From positions 5,042,001 to 5,106,000 of the forward strand of contig NZ_CP080531.1 in the NCBI RefSeq assembly GCF_024746835.1: a DNA stretch of 64,000 nucleotides, read 5' to 3'. Made by a program: the position numbers and the translations under genes. The notes beneath the pieces were generated by a model. It did not search any database. It was not told the origin of the DNA and saw only the letters and a list, made by a program, of their open reading frames with translations. Below are positions 1 through 8,292 of the stretch, in pieces. This DNA comes from Mesorhizobium sp. AR02. GTDB taxonomy: Bacteria > Pseudomonadota > Alphaproteobacteria > Rhizobiales > Rhizobiaceae. Position 1 is the first letter of the stretch. Each line of letters begins with the position of its first letter.

Positions 1-886
1 CGAGATGGCAGAAAATGGTGGCGGACCGCGTCCAGCCATGGTCGCCGGCGCGGCCGAACAGCGGCGTGACCATGGCACCCCCGGCGCCGACGAGTGCGAA
101 GAGCGCGATGCCGCGCTGGCCAAGGCCGAAAGGCGGCCCAGCGAGGCGCAAGGCCACCGCCGTCCAGAACAGGCTGAACGCCGCCATCACCAGCGCCGCC
201 GTCAGCGCACGGCACCGCAGCACCGGCTCGTCGCGCAGCAGACCGAACAGCGAGGCGATCAGCGCGCCATAGGACGATTTCGCCTCCGGGCGCCGCGGCG
301 GCAAGGTGAAGGCGAGCACGCAGGCGAGCAGGACGAGGGCTGCCGCGCTGAGGCCATAGAAGGCGCGCCAGCCCCAGGCATCGGCGATGAGGCTGGCCAG
401 CGGCCGCGCCAGCAGGATGCCGATCATCAGCCCGCTCATGACATCGCCAATGACGCGGCCGGCCTCGCCGGGCGGCGCCATCGAGGCGGCGATCGGCACC
501 AGGATCTGGATCGCCGAACAGGCAGCGCCGAGCACGAACAGGACGATCAGCAGCGAGGCGATGCCGGGCGCCAAGGCGGCGACGCCAGCCGCAAGGGCTG
601 CCGTCAGGAGCATGCGCAGGATCAGGTCGCGGTTCTCGGCAAGGTCGGCCATCGGCACCAGGAAGAACAGGCCGGCGGCGTAGCCGAGCAGCGTGGCCAT
701 GGCGACGAGGCCGACGCTCGCCGCACTGGCGCCGAGTGACGGGCCGATCAACCCGACCAGGGTCTGCGGCGCGAACAGATTGGTGACGATGATGCCGGTA
801 GAGGCGGCAAAAAGCAGCGTCTGCGGGCCGGTAATGGTGCCGGCGGGCAGCCGCTCGCACAGCTGGCCGTCATTGGTGTCAGGCAT
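1..886 (-). CDS. MFS transporter, 3' part outside the window
   Basis: Reading the minus strand from an ATG at 886 gives an open frame of 295 codons that runs off the left edge, so the C-terminal part of the protein is missing. The translation starts MPDTNDGQLCERLPAG and then alternates hydrophobic helices with short loops, including a GxLxxRPLASLIADAWGWRAFY-like stretch between TM4 and TM5 that is typical of drug/sugar-efflux MFS proteins. About eight of the usual twelve helices are visible. The gene is divergent from a LysR regulator 91 bp away, which probably controls it. The substrate cannot be told from sequence. Confidence 0.85.
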   Translation of the reverse strand, partial: MPDTNDGQLCERLPAGTITGPQTLLFAASTGIIVTNLFAPQTLVGLIGPSLGASAASVGLVAMATLLGYAAGLFFLVPMADLAENRDLILRMLLTAALAAGVAALAPGIASLLIVLFVLGAACSAIQILVPIAASMAPPGEAGRVIGDVMSGLMIGILLARPLASLIADAWGWRAFYGLSAAALVLLACVLAFTLPPRRPEAKSSYGALIASLFGLLRDEPVLRCRALTAALVMAAFSLFWTAVALRLAGPPFGLGQRGIALFALVGAGGAMVTPLFGRAGDHGWTRSATIFCHL

Positions 887-977
887 GAGGTCCTCAATAG
901 GTCGCATATCGTGTGAGGACTTTATGCCGAAGCCTTATCATGCTACAATTCAATCAATTCGATAATGATTATGCGAG

Positions 978-1892
978 ATGCGCATGAATATCCATGACCT
1001 CGAAGCCTTCATCGCCGTGGTGGAAACCGGCTCGATCGTCGGTGCCTCGGCCAGGCTCAACCTCACCCAGCCGGGTGTCACGCGCCGCATCCAGAATCTG
1101 GAGGACGGGCTGGCGACAGCGCTGCTCGACCGTCAGTCGAAGCCGCTGAAGCCGACGGCTTCCGGGCGCGAGGCCTATGAACATGGAAGGCGGGTGCTGC
1201 GCTCGCTGGAGGATCTCAGGGCTGGCGTGTCGCCGCAAGCCGAAGTCAAGGGCGAGTTCCGCCTGGGCATCATGCCCTATCTCTCCGACGCGGCACTTGC
1301 GCTGCCGCTCGACAGCCTGCGCGCCGCCTTTCCGCAGCTGACGTTGCGGATCACCTCCGGCTGGTCGCCAAGGCTGGTGGAGCAGGTGGCGCACAGCGAA
1401 CTCGACGCGGTGGCGGTGTGCCTCGCCGAAGGGCTGGCGCCGCCAGACGAACTGGCCTGCGACGATCTTGGCGCGCAATCGGTGCTGCTGGTCGCATCCC
1501 CCGGACTTGGCGTGCCGAAGAAAGCCGACCTTGCCTCACTGTCACGCTTTGCCTGGGTGATGAACGAAAACGGTTGCGGTTTTCGCGCCTTCATCCGCCA
1601 GAGCTTCGAGGCGGCAAGGCTGCCGTTCCAGGTCGGCGTGGAGGCGCTCAGCGTCGACCTCAGAATGTCGCTGGTGGCGCGCGGCCATGGCATCGGCATC
1701 GTCACGCCCGGCGCCTTCGCCGACAGCCGCTGGCGCGACAGGGTCGAGGTCATCGATTGCCCCGATTTCAAGCCGCAAGTGCGCGCCTGGCTGCTGCACC
1801 GCCCGCCGGCCGGAAGGCTCAGCCGCCCCATCGCGTTGTTCCGCGACGCGCTGATCGATGGGCTCAAGGTGCCGATGCCGCTGGTGTCTTGA
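978..1892 (+). CDS. LysR-family transcriptional regulator
   Basis: The 304-residue protein has the LysR N-terminal winged helix-turn-helix (about residues 5-62, with IHDLEAFIAVVETGS and LNLTQPGVTRRIQNLE) and a C-terminal substrate-binding fold (about 90-295). The length is normal. The frame allows ATG at 978 or at 984; the second gives MNIHDLEAF, a more typical LysR start. It is transcribed divergently from the MFS exporter across an AT-rich 91-bp gap (887-977), the standard arrangement for a LysR activator and its target. The inducer is unknown. Confidence 0.92.
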   Translation: MRMNIHDLEAFIAVVETGSIVGASARLNLTQPGVTRRIQNLEDGLATALLDRQSKPLKPTASGREAYEHGRRVLRSLEDLRAGVSPQAEVKGEFRLGIMPYLSDAALALPLDSLRAAFPQLTLRITSGWSPRLVEQVAHSELDAVAVCLAEGLAPPDELACDDLGAQSVLLVASPGLGVPKKADLASLSRFAWVMNENGCGFRAFIRQSFEAARLPFQVGVEALSVDLRMSLVARGHGIGIVTPGAFADSRWRDRVEVIDCPDFKPQVRAWLLHRPPAGRLSRPIALFRDALIDGLKVPMPLVS

Positions 1893-2209
1893 GCCGGGGG
1901 GATTGTCCTGGAAAGGCCGGAATTGGCGCCTGGTTGGCGGCGCCACCGCTGACAGCATCATGTCAGCCACGGCTGGGGAAATGACCCGGAAATGATCGAG
2001 ATACAAAGCTTTCCTTCAGTTTTGCATCAATAAGATAGCGTAATTTTTACGCAAAGCTTAGGAAAATTATCAAGTTATTCCAAAAATGGCGACGCGTACC
2101 ACCCAATGATTCTTTATCCGATTCATTTAGCGTGGCGCTGAATCACTTCTTGACATCAGGTCAGGCTAACGAGCTATATTTGAATTTCGATCGCGGAGGG
2201 AATCTGTAC
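1893..2209. other. AT-rich intergenic region, no gene
   Basis: Between the LysR gene and the small membrane protein there are about 317 bases without a convincing coding frame. The second half is clearly AT-rich compared with its surroundings and holds a short hairpin (CGTAA-TTT-TTACG at 2039-2051). It probably carries the terminator of the LysR gene and the promoter of the next gene, but no precise promoter can be assigned. Confidence 0.5.
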
Positions 2210-2362
2210 ATGGATTTCATCGAGAGGTGGTTTGGTATCTCACCTGACGGCGGCGACGGATCGACCGAGACCCTCTATCTACTTGCCGTTGTCGCAATAT
2301 TGGCGCTCGTGTTCCACAAGCGCATCATACAGTTCGCGCGCGGCTTGTTCGCGCGCAAGTAG
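2210..2362 (+). CDS. Small single-pass membrane protein
   Basis: The ATG at 2210 is preceded by GGAGGG at 2195-2200, a good ribosome binding site, and gives a 50-residue protein beginning MDFIERWFGISPDGGDGSTE. A single membrane segment (about residues 21-37, LYLLAVVAILALVFHKR) is followed by a basic tail ending LFARK, predicting the N terminus outside and the C terminus in the cytoplasm. The same frame is open from 2132, but that upstream start has no ribosome binding site. The ISPDGGxGxTE pattern looks like a family of very small rhizobial membrane proteins of unknown function; I assign no role. Confidence 0.6.
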   Translation: MDFIERWFGISPDGGDGSTETLYLLAVVAILALVFHKRIIQFARGLFARK

Positions 2363-2478
2363 CCAGACAAACCAGAGTTCCAGACGGCACCAGTTGTCGA
2401 TCAGTCCAGGCGCTGTTGCCGTGCGAATCCCGTTGTTAATCAGGTCCTTGCCCTGCGTTAGCTTCAGAGAGGGAGTCG

Positions 2479-3459
2479 ATGCGTGGAATAGCGGCAATCC
2501 TGCGAGTACTGTTCTCCGCCTGGATTCCGGCGCTGATCGAGATGGCGCACCGCTTCTGCCGCCGGTGGCGGCTGGGGGGTGACCGCCGTGTCGACCAGAA
2601 GGGGTCCCGGGCACATTGCGTGCCGATCGACCATCCTGCATTTTACCGGCCCGATCCGCTGATCTACGACCAGTATTACCTGATCGGCCTGGGTCTCGCG
2701 GTGACCTGGGACAATCCAGATATCGAGGTGCGCCAGGGCGGTGTTCCCGTGCCCGCCGGCAAGCTGCAGGCGGACACCGACTACGAGGTGCGCGTCCGCG
2801 TCTGGAACGCCTCGATGGACGCCGTCGTCGTCAAGATGCCGGTTCACCTGTCCTATCTGTCGTTTGGCATCGGAACCGTATCGCATCCGATAGACACCAG
2901 GCCGGTCTCGGTCGGGGTGATCGGATCCGCCAGCCAGCCCGGGTTCGTCTCCTTCGACTGGCATACGCCGCGGCAAGCCGGTCACTATTGCCTGCAGGCT
3001 CTGCTCGACCCGGCCGACGACGCCAACTACGCCAACAATCTCGGACAGAAGAACACCGATGTCGGGCTGGCGCAGTCGCCGGCGACATTTCAATTCGAGC
3101 TGCGCAATGCGACACGCCGGCCGCACCGGTATCGGTTCACCGTCGATGCCTACACCATCCCGCCGCTCAGCCCCTGCCGCGACGAGCGGCAACCGAACGA
3201 AGAGACGGCCAAGGCGGAGCAAGAGCGCCTGCTCGCGGCACATTTGCCGTCGGCGCATCTGCTGCCGCCCGGCTGGACGATCGAGATTTCGCCCGACCAG
3301 CCGTCGCTGGCGCCGGGCGAACAGGTGACGATCACGGTGACCGCCACCCCACCGGCCGGCTGGACGGGCCGGCAAGCTCTCAATGTGAATGCGTTTGACG
3401 AGGGTGACCATGCCAGCGGCGGCGTCACCTTGACCGTCCTCAGCAGCGTGGAGCCGTGA
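2479..3459 (+). CDS. Ig-like/CARDB-type domain protein, unknown function
   Basis: The 326-residue protein starts at an ATG preceded by GAGAGGGAG. The N terminus is hydrophobic and then basic (about residues 2-32), consistent with a membrane anchor or atypical signal. Residues about 60-200 resemble a CARDB-like beta-sandwich: a dual-strand start, 'ADTDYEVRVRVWNAS', and a late 'AGHYCLQALLDPADDANYANN'. A second Ig-like stretch lies near the C terminus (about 268-323, 'LAPGEQVTITVTATPPAGW'). The stop overlaps the start of the next gene, so the two are almost certainly translated together. I do not recognise a named family; an extracytoplasmic binding or structural role is an inference. Confidence 0.7.
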   Translation: MRGIAAILRVLFSAWIPALIEMAHRFCRRWRLGGDRRVDQKGSRAHCVPIDHPAFYRPDPLIYDQYYLIGLGLAVTWDNPDIEVRQGGVPVPAGKLQADTDYEVRVRVWNASMDAVVVKMPVHLSYLSFGIGTVSHPIDTRPVSVGVIGSASQPGFVSFDWHTPRQAGHYCLQALLDPADDANYANNLGQKNTDVGLAQSPATFQFELRNATRRPHRYRFTVDAYTIPPLSPCRDERQPNEETAKAEQERLLAAHLPSAHLLPPGWTIEISPDQPSLAPGEQVTITVTATPPAGWTGRQALNVNAFDEGDHASGGVTLTVLSSVEP

Positions 3460-4493
3460 TGGCCACCGACGACAAATCCTGGACCAAATGCACGACCGCG
3501 GACAAGGTGATCTCGGTCAACCAGTACATCAGCGCGGCGATTACCAGTGGCATATTCGCGGCCGTGATGGTCGTGGTGGTGGTCGCGATGGGCGAGCCAT
3601 GGTGCCTGCCGATCGCACTGGTGGTGACCGCAATCGTCTGGATTCTCGCCTATTGCGACTGGTGGCTCAACAACCGGCTGGTCTGCCTCGGTGACCAGAG
3701 CCCGGTGAGCATCGTCGGCATGGTCATCAGCATCGAGCCGCCCTCGGAGAAGACCTGGCCCGGAAGCCTGGACTCCGACTACAGCCTTAACCTTTTGCTG
3801 CCGAACAACCCGGTGGGCGTCAGCCAGGCCGTTGCCGACGCCAGCGTTCCGTTCGGCTATCTGATGGCGGAAAACGCCATCACCTCCTCGCACGGTCTGC
3901 TGTTCACCGGAAATCCGGCGGAGGACAAGGCGACCGGCGTGAAGTCCGAGGCACTGCATGTGGAGTTCGAGGGGGCGTCGATCCACGACCTGCAGACCGT
4001 CAACATCCTTGCCCTGATCGCGGCCATGACGGCGCTGGCCGTATGCATGTCGGGCGTCGGCGTGGTCGTCGCCTATATCCTGGCGCTTCTCGCCTTGCTT
4101 GCCGCCCTGCTCGGTGCGGCTTTCAGCAGTTCCGACACGGCCAGTCCGAGCGATGCCGGCCTGCCCAGCATCGAGACCAACAAAGGCGATGGAACCGGAG
4201 CGATGATCCTGGGCGTGACCGGCCGCTGGGTCTATTACGCCGGCCACATCCACGACAGCTTTCATGAGGGCCACAACGAACTGCATCCGGTCCAGCAGGC
4301 GCAGATTGTGGGAAAGCCGTGGGATGGCGACTGGCCCGCCGATATCGACGAGATCATTCGCATCTACCAGGATGGCTACAAGCAATCCCAGGATCCGCTC
4401 ACCAAGCAACAACAGGCGCGGCCCGGCTCCAAGTGGTCGATCCATCCCTACGTCGACGGCTGCAACGACCGGCCAGATCACCCTCCGCACTAA
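3459..4493 (+). CDS. Membrane protein of unknown function, partner of the Ig-like protein
   Basis: The 344-residue product begins MATDDKSW at an ATG overlapping the upstream stop by one base (TGATG); a GTG at 3456 is also possible. It has two hydrophobic hairpins (about residues 26-68 and 175-220) around a soluble domain (about 75-170). The C-terminal soluble domain (about 245-344) carries a conserved-looking cluster, YYAGHIHDSFHEGHNELHPV, rich in His, Asp, Glu and Asn, which could bind metal or be catalytic. The family is not recognised. Its tight coupling to the upstream Ig-like gene suggests a two-component envelope assembly. Confidence 0.7.
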   Translation: MATDDKSWTKCTTADKVISVNQYISAAITSGIFAAVMVVVVVAMGEPWCLPIALVVTAIVWILAYCDWWLNNRLVCLGDQSPVSIVGMVISIEPPSEKTWPGSLDSDYSLNLLLPNNPVGVSQAVADASVPFGYLMAENAITSSHGLLFTGNPAEDKATGVKSEALHVEFEGASIHDLQTVNILALIAAMTALAVCMSGVGVVVAYILALLALLAALLGAAFSSSDTASPSDAGLPSIETNKGDGTGAMILGVTGRWVYYAGHIHDSFHEGHNELHPVQQAQIVGKPWDGDWPADIDEIIRIYQDGYKQSQDPLTKQQQARPGSKWSIHPYVDGCNDRPDHPPH

Positions 4494-4559
4494 TTTGGAT
4501 AAGGGCCGCCTCGATGGCGATTGCGGGCCCGCCGATTGGGCGATGCAGGCGCCCAAGGT

Positions 4560-4690
4560 GTTCAGTCCGGCCGCGCCCCAGCCCCTCGCGAAACGCCTCC
4601 AGCTCGGCATCCGCAATGCCAGCGACTTCGGCGTCGGCGGGATAGCTGCCGTTCGCAACCTCCTTGCGGAAGCCTGACAGCGCCTCCACG
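4560..4690 (-). pseudogene. Possible C-terminal relic of an enzyme gene
   Basis: On the minus strand a short stretch translates to GFRKEVANGSYPADAEV followed by an acidic helix, which looks like the last 35-40 residues of a real enzyme. The 'F-x-x-E-V-x-x-G-x-x-P' pattern is reminiscent of the tail of 3-methyl-2-oxobutanoate hydroxymethyltransferase (PanB)-type barrels. The identification is weak. The coding sense stops at about 4690, where a plus-strand AraC relic begins. Confidence 0.25.
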
Positions 4691-4699
4691 CGGGCGTCG

Positions 4700-4859
4700 C
4701 GGATCCCTGCTGGTGCAGGGCGAGCAGCCGCTGGCCGAGGTGGCGGAAGCCTGCGGCTTCTGCGACGTCTATCATTTCGGCCGCGAGTTCAAACGCTCGG
4801 TCGGCATCTCGCCCGCCGCCTGGCGGCGCAGCGAACTGAGTGCCGCGCCGGGGCGGTAG
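4700..4859 (+). pseudogene. AraC-family regulator, 3' relic
   Basis: About 50 codons ending at 4859 encode SLLVQGEQPLAEVAEACGF followed by CDVYHFGREFKRSVGISPAAWRR. This is the second helix-turn-helix of an AraC/XylS regulator, including the family signature around the GF-x-x-x-Y-H-F-x-R-x-F-K-R pattern. Everything upstream (sensor domain and first HTH) is missing and no start codon or ribosome binding site fits, so this is a truncated remnant. It abuts another possible relic on the opposite strand at about 4690, as expected if one deletion removed the start regions of two divergent genes. Confidence 0.65.
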
Positions 4860-4911
4860 GAGAGGCATAGAGGGCGGTTGGCTTGCGTTGACCGGCCACA
4901 CTTTGCCACGT

Positions 4912-5158
4912 TGGCGGAAACGCCCGTCGTCATCCACGGGCGGAGCAAGGAGCGTAGCGACGCAGCGCAGACCCCTGGAGCTGCTCCGCAGCCCAAGGGA
5001 TCCATGCCGGGACTCGGATGCGCTGCCACGGTGCAGAATTCTGCTCCGCTGCACACTTCGATAGACGTCACGGAATGGATCCTAGGGTCTCCGCGACGGA
5101 GCTTCGCTCCTGCTTCGCTCTAGGATGACGACGCTGGGAAGGGCGGCCAATTCTAGGA
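4912..5158. repeat. Dispersed palindromic repeat, family A copy 1
   Basis: This element has inverted ends: GTCATCCACGGGCGGAGC at 4929 and, on the right, the complement of GTCATCCTAGAGCGAAGC ending at 5129. Internal ACCC..GGATCC blocks are also mirrored. It is preceded by GGCGGAAACGCC, a small stem with a GAAA loop, and followed by a conserved GGGAAGG..CGGCCAAT flank. Two further copies lie at about 31.5 and 41.6 kb. It does not encode a protein and sits in an intergenic space, like RIME-type rhizobial repeats; the family assignment is mine. Confidence 0.8.
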
Positions 5159-5259
5159 CTGTGCACCGAGTCTTTTCAAACGCTTGGGCGCGCCAGCTGA
5201 GATTCTGAGTCGGCGCTCGAGAAGCTCTGGCTCTTGAGAATCCCTCGGCCTTCAGCAAC

Positions 5260-5988
5260 ATGACGAACATGAACAAGCCTATTTCCACCGCACCACCGCG
5301 CAAGGTGCCGATGGCGCTGACCGAGGCGCTGGTGGCGCGAACCATGCGGGTGGTGGAGGATGCCGGACCGACGCCGGGCATGGTCTATATGATCGACGCC
5401 GACTATGCGCGGTTTCGCGACGAGATCCTGGCCGGCGCGCCGCCCGGGCCGCTAAAACTGTTCGCCTATGGCTCGCTGTTGTGGAAGCCGGCTGGCGAGG
5501 TGAGGGGCGGCGAAAGGGCGGTGGCGCGGGGCTGGCACCGCTCGTTCTGCTTCACGGTGCAGCGCTTTCGCGGCACGCTTGAGCAGCCCGGCTTGATGAT
5601 GGCGCTCGATCGCGGCGGCCAGTGCCAGGGCATGGTGTTCGAGATCGCCGAGCCGGTTGCCGAAAATCTCGAAGCACTGCTGCGCCGCGAGATGACCATC
5701 CTGCCCGCCGTCAACGTGCCGCGCTGGCTGCAGGTCAGCACCGAAGGCGGGGCGAGCCGGGCGCTCGGCTTCGTCGTCGATCCGGCCAATCCGCGCTATG
5801 CCGGCAAGCTCGACAAGCCTGCGGTGGCGGCGACGCTGGCCAGGGCCGTCGGCCATTGGGGCTCGGGCGCGCAATATCTGTTCGAGACGATCCGCCATCT
5901 CGACGCCTGCGGCATACGCGACCGCAATCTGTGGCAGTTGCAGGAACTGGTGGCGCAGGAGATCGTGCGCACCCCTGCGGCCGTCTAG
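5260..5988 (+). CDS. ChaC-type gamma-glutamylcyclotransferase
   Basis: The 242-residue protein matches the ChaC family, which cleaves gamma-glutamyl peptides such as glutathione to 5-oxoproline in the cytosol. The diagnostic nucleotide-independent substrate loop appears as LFAYGSLLWKP (about residues 67-77). It is followed by W-H-R-x-F-C-F and RGTLEQPGLMMALDRGG. The conserved glutamate expected in the middle of the domain lies in the NLEALLRREM stretch. Starts at 5260 (MTNMNKP) or 5269 are both possible. It is convergent with the damaged NmrA-type gene, whose stop overlaps its 3' end by four bases. Confidence 0.88.
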   Translation: MTNMNKPISTAPPRKVPMALTEALVARTMRVVEDAGPTPGMVYMIDADYARFRDEILAGAPPGPLKLFAYGSLLWKPAGEVRGGERAVARGWHRSFCFTVQRFRGTLEQPGLMMALDRGGQCQGMVFEIAEPVAENLEALLRREMTILPAVNVPRWLQVSTEGGASRALGFVVDPANPRYAGKLDKPAVAATLARAVGHWGSGAQYLFETIRHLDACGIRDRNLWQLQELVAQEIVRTPAAV

Positions 5989-6831
5989 CCGTTCGCAGGC
6001 CTTCCGGGGACCGTGCGACCCAGGAAATCTCGAAAGCTTTCCGGCGCCTTACCCGTAAGCGCGGTGAAATCGCTTGAAGTTGAGGCATAGCGGCCCTCGG
6101 CGATCGAGGAGCACAGAGTGGCGAAAGCCTTTGGCCAGGGCTCGTCCAGACGTGCGGACGCAGGGGCGTCGCCGAGGCAGCAGGGACGATAGCGCAGAGG
6201 CCGTGTCGTTACCTCGCCATAACAGGCGGCGATCTCGTCGAAGCCGAGCGCCCGGTCTCCAGTGATCGTATAGAGGGTGTTGGATGTGTCGGCTCTTGCC
6301 GCCGCCGCGGCGATGGCCGCTGCCACGTCATCGCGCAACCAGTCCCTGTCCGGCAGGCAGCACCAGTTCCCCCGAGGCAGGCGTCAGCCAGGTGTTGAGG
6401 ATGAAGTCGCTGTAGAGGCCGCAGCGCAGGACGGTCGAGGGCACGCCGCAGGTGGCCAGCCGGCGCTCGGCGTCGCGGTAGGCCGGCGCGTAGTAGAGGG
6501 GCGATGCCTCGCCGATATCGACGATGCTGGTGAAGGTGATGTGGCGGACACCGGCGGCCGTTGCTGCATTGATGGCGTTGGCGTGATGGCGCATGACCGT
6601 ATCCGCATGGCCGTCGCTTGAAATCAGCACCAGTTCGTCGATGCCGGTGAAGGCTGTTTTCAGCGCGGCGGCGTCCTCGTAATCACCGACGCGCAGCGCT
6701 GTTGCCAGGGGCAGGCGCCCTTGCGCGGCTTTGGGGTCGCGGACCAGTGCGGCCACCTCGTGGCCTGATGACACCAGCCTTGAGACGACGGCGTTCCCGA
6801 CATGGCCGGTGGCTCCGGTGACGAGGATCAT
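5985..6831 (-). pseudogene. NmrA/SDR-type NAD(P)-binding protein, frameshifted
   Basis: From ATG 6831 the frame reads MILVTGATGHVGNAVVSRL, a Rossmann nucleotide-binding motif of atypical SDR/NmrA-type reductases, and continues to GELVLPAGQGLVAR before stopping at about 6328. The adjacent frame then reads RDDVAAAIAAAAARAD and continues through the rest of the expected C-terminal domain to 5985. A single-base shift near 6330-6340 therefore splits one gene of about 280 residues. It may be a true frameshift mutation or a sequencing error. The gene is divergent from an ArsR regulator, a common pairing. Confidence 0.85.
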
Positions 6832-6931
6832 GTCCGCCGTTCCAATCTTCTGTCCCTCCAAATCCCCACTTGACGGACATATATCCCTGTGGTTATACGT
6901 CAACCAATAGCCAAGGGGTTATCGATCTGAC

Positions 6932-7255
6932 ATGCCTGATACCCATGACATGCTCTTCAGGACGCTCGCCGACCCGACCAGGCGGGCGATCTTCGAACGG
7001 CTGTGCCGCCAGGGCGAGCAGACGGTGGGGGCGCTGACGAGCCAGTCCGGCGTCTCGCAGCCGGCGGTGTCGAAGCATCTCGGCTTGCTGAAGCAGGCCG
7101 GGCTGGTGCGCGACCGCCATGAGGGCCGCCAGACGCATTACAGCGCGCAGCTAGGCGCGCTGGCGCCGCTGATGGACTGGACACGAAACATGGCCGGGTT
7201 CTGGGAGGCCCGGTTCGACGATCTCGAGGATTTGCTCAAAAGGATGGACCAGTGA
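6932..7255 (+). CDS. ArsR-family winged-helix regulator
   Basis: The 107-residue protein is a compact ArsR-type repressor: MLFRTLADPTRRAIFERL opens the fold and the recognition helix is in SQSGVSQPAVSKHLGLL (about residues 43-59). No cysteine pair of the metal-sensing type is visible, so it is unlikely to be a metal sensor. It overlaps the next gene by four bases (GTGA), so the two are co-transcribed; ArsR plus SRPBCC (AHSA1) pairs are common in rhizobia. The divergent NmrA-type gene upstream is a further possible target. Confidence 0.92.
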   Translation: MPDTHDMLFRTLADPTRRAIFERLCRQGEQTVGALTSQSGVSQPAVSKHLGLLKQAGLVRDRHEGRQTHYSAQLGALAPLMDWTRNMAGFWEARFDDLEDLLKRMDQ

Positions 7256-7683
7256 ACGATAGTGCCCAGGAGACCCGCACTGTCGTCGTCGAGCGGCAGA
7301 TTTCCCATCCGCCGGAAAAACTCTGGCGCGCGCTGACGCAACCGCATCTGATCGAGGAGTGGCTGATGAAGAATGATTTCAAGCCTGACGTCGGCCACCG
7401 CTTCAACATCAGCGCCGATTGGGGCGGCGTGCTCGACTGCGAGGTGCTTGCCGTCGAGCCGAACAAGACACTGTCCTACACCTGGAACCTCGCGCACCCG
7501 GATCCGGCCTTCAATCTGCAAAGCGTGGTGACCTTCACGCTCACCCCGACCTCAACCGGGACGCATCTGCGCATGGAACAATCCGGCTTCCGGCCCGAGC
7601 AGAGGCGCGCCTATGGCGGCGCCAAGATGGGTTGGCCGCAGTTCTTCGAGAAGCTGGAGCAGCTTCTCGACCGGACGGACTAG
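7252..7683 (+). CDS. SRPBCC (AHSA1-like) domain protein
   Basis: The 143-residue product starts at GTG 7252, overlapping the ArsR stop. It has the START/Bet v1-like hydrophobic-pocket fold of the AHSA1 group: VERQISHPPEKLWRALTQPHLIEEWL near the N terminus, then 'GGVLDCEVLAVEPNKTLSYTW', and a terminal helix with GWPQFFEKLEQLL. These proteins bind hydrophobic ligands and are nearly always coupled to an ArsR regulator, as here. The physiological ligand is unknown. Confidence 0.9.
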   Translation: MNDSAQETRTVVVERQISHPPEKLWRALTQPHLIEEWLMKNDFKPDVGHRFNISADWGGVLDCEVLAVEPNKTLSYTWNLAHPDPAFNLQSVVTFTLTPTSTGTHLRMEQSGFRPEQRRAYGGAKMGWPQFFEKLEQLLDRTD

Positions 7684-7782
7684 AGCAGTTCCCCGTTTCC
7701 GGGAAACGGCGAACCACTCTATCTCTTTGGTTTGACGCAATTCCGGACGGAAAACCGTTTCACACTTTTCCTGGAATTGCTC
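7683..7782. repeat. Palindromic intergenic repeat, family B copy 1
   Basis: The element runs from GAGCAGTTCCCCG to the mirrored GGAATTGCTC and contains two inner palindromes, CCGTTTCCGGGAAACGG-like and TTCCGGACGGAAAACCG-like. Near-identical copies are at 55844-55942 and, inverted and shorter, at 10873-10954. It directly follows the SRPBCC stop codon and could form a strong RNA hairpin, so it may act as a transcript 3' end. Confidence 0.8.
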
Positions 7783-7861
7783 CCGGCCGCCGGCCGATCT
7801 GAAAAACCACACCTGACTTCACCGGGCGGCCTGCCGCCAGCAAAACCTATGGAGGAAGACG

Positions 7862-8254
7862 ATGAAGATCAAACTGACCAGCATCTATGTCGACGACCAG
7901 GAAAAGGCGCTTGCCTTCTACACCGGCGTGCTCGGCCTGACCAAGAAGGCCGATTTCAGCAACGGGCCGTTCCGCTGGCTGACGGTCGCCTCGCCGGACG
8001 AGCCCGAGGGCACCGAACTGCAACTGGCGCTCAACGACAATCCGGCGGCCAAGGCCTATCAGCAGGCGATGTTCGAGCAGGGCCAGCCGGCGGTGATGTT
8101 CTTCACCGACGATATCAAAGGCGACCATGAGCGCATCATGGCGAATGGCGGCACGTTCAGCATGGCGCCCACCGAGGTGACCGGCTCGACCATCGCCAAG
8201 CTGAACGATGGCTGCGGCAATCTCATCCAGATCACCCAGCTGGCGCGCTGGTAG
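7862..8254 (+). CDS. VOC-family (glyoxalase/bleomycin-resistance-like) protein
   Basis: The 130-residue protein is preceded by GGAGGAAGACG and begins MKIKLTSIYVDDQEKALAFY, the first beta-alpha-beta-beta unit of the vicinal-oxygen-chelate fold. The second unit includes 'GQPAVMFFTDDIKGDHERIMANGGTFSM' and ends DGCGNLIQITQL. The usual paired metal ligands are only partly evident, so it may be a binding protein or an enzyme. It heads a run of four genes (VOC, small membrane protein, two DUF1801 proteins) in the same direction. Confidence 0.9.
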   Translation: MKIKLTSIYVDDQEKALAFYTGVLGLTKKADFSNGPFRWLTVASPDEPEGTELQLALNDNPAAKAYQQAMFEQGQPAVMFFTDDIKGDHERIMANGGTFSMAPTEVTGSTIAKLNDGCGNLIQITQLARW

Positions 8255-8292
8255 TACGCGCCCTGTTTCACGCGTTTTCACGGGAGGTAATT

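Noticed and set aside
3150..5054. 634-residue minus-strand frame opposite the two-gene unit
   Set aside because: It is antisense to genes with clear domain structure, is rich in Arg, Ala and Gly as GC-rich shadow frames are, and has no start signal or recognisable fold.
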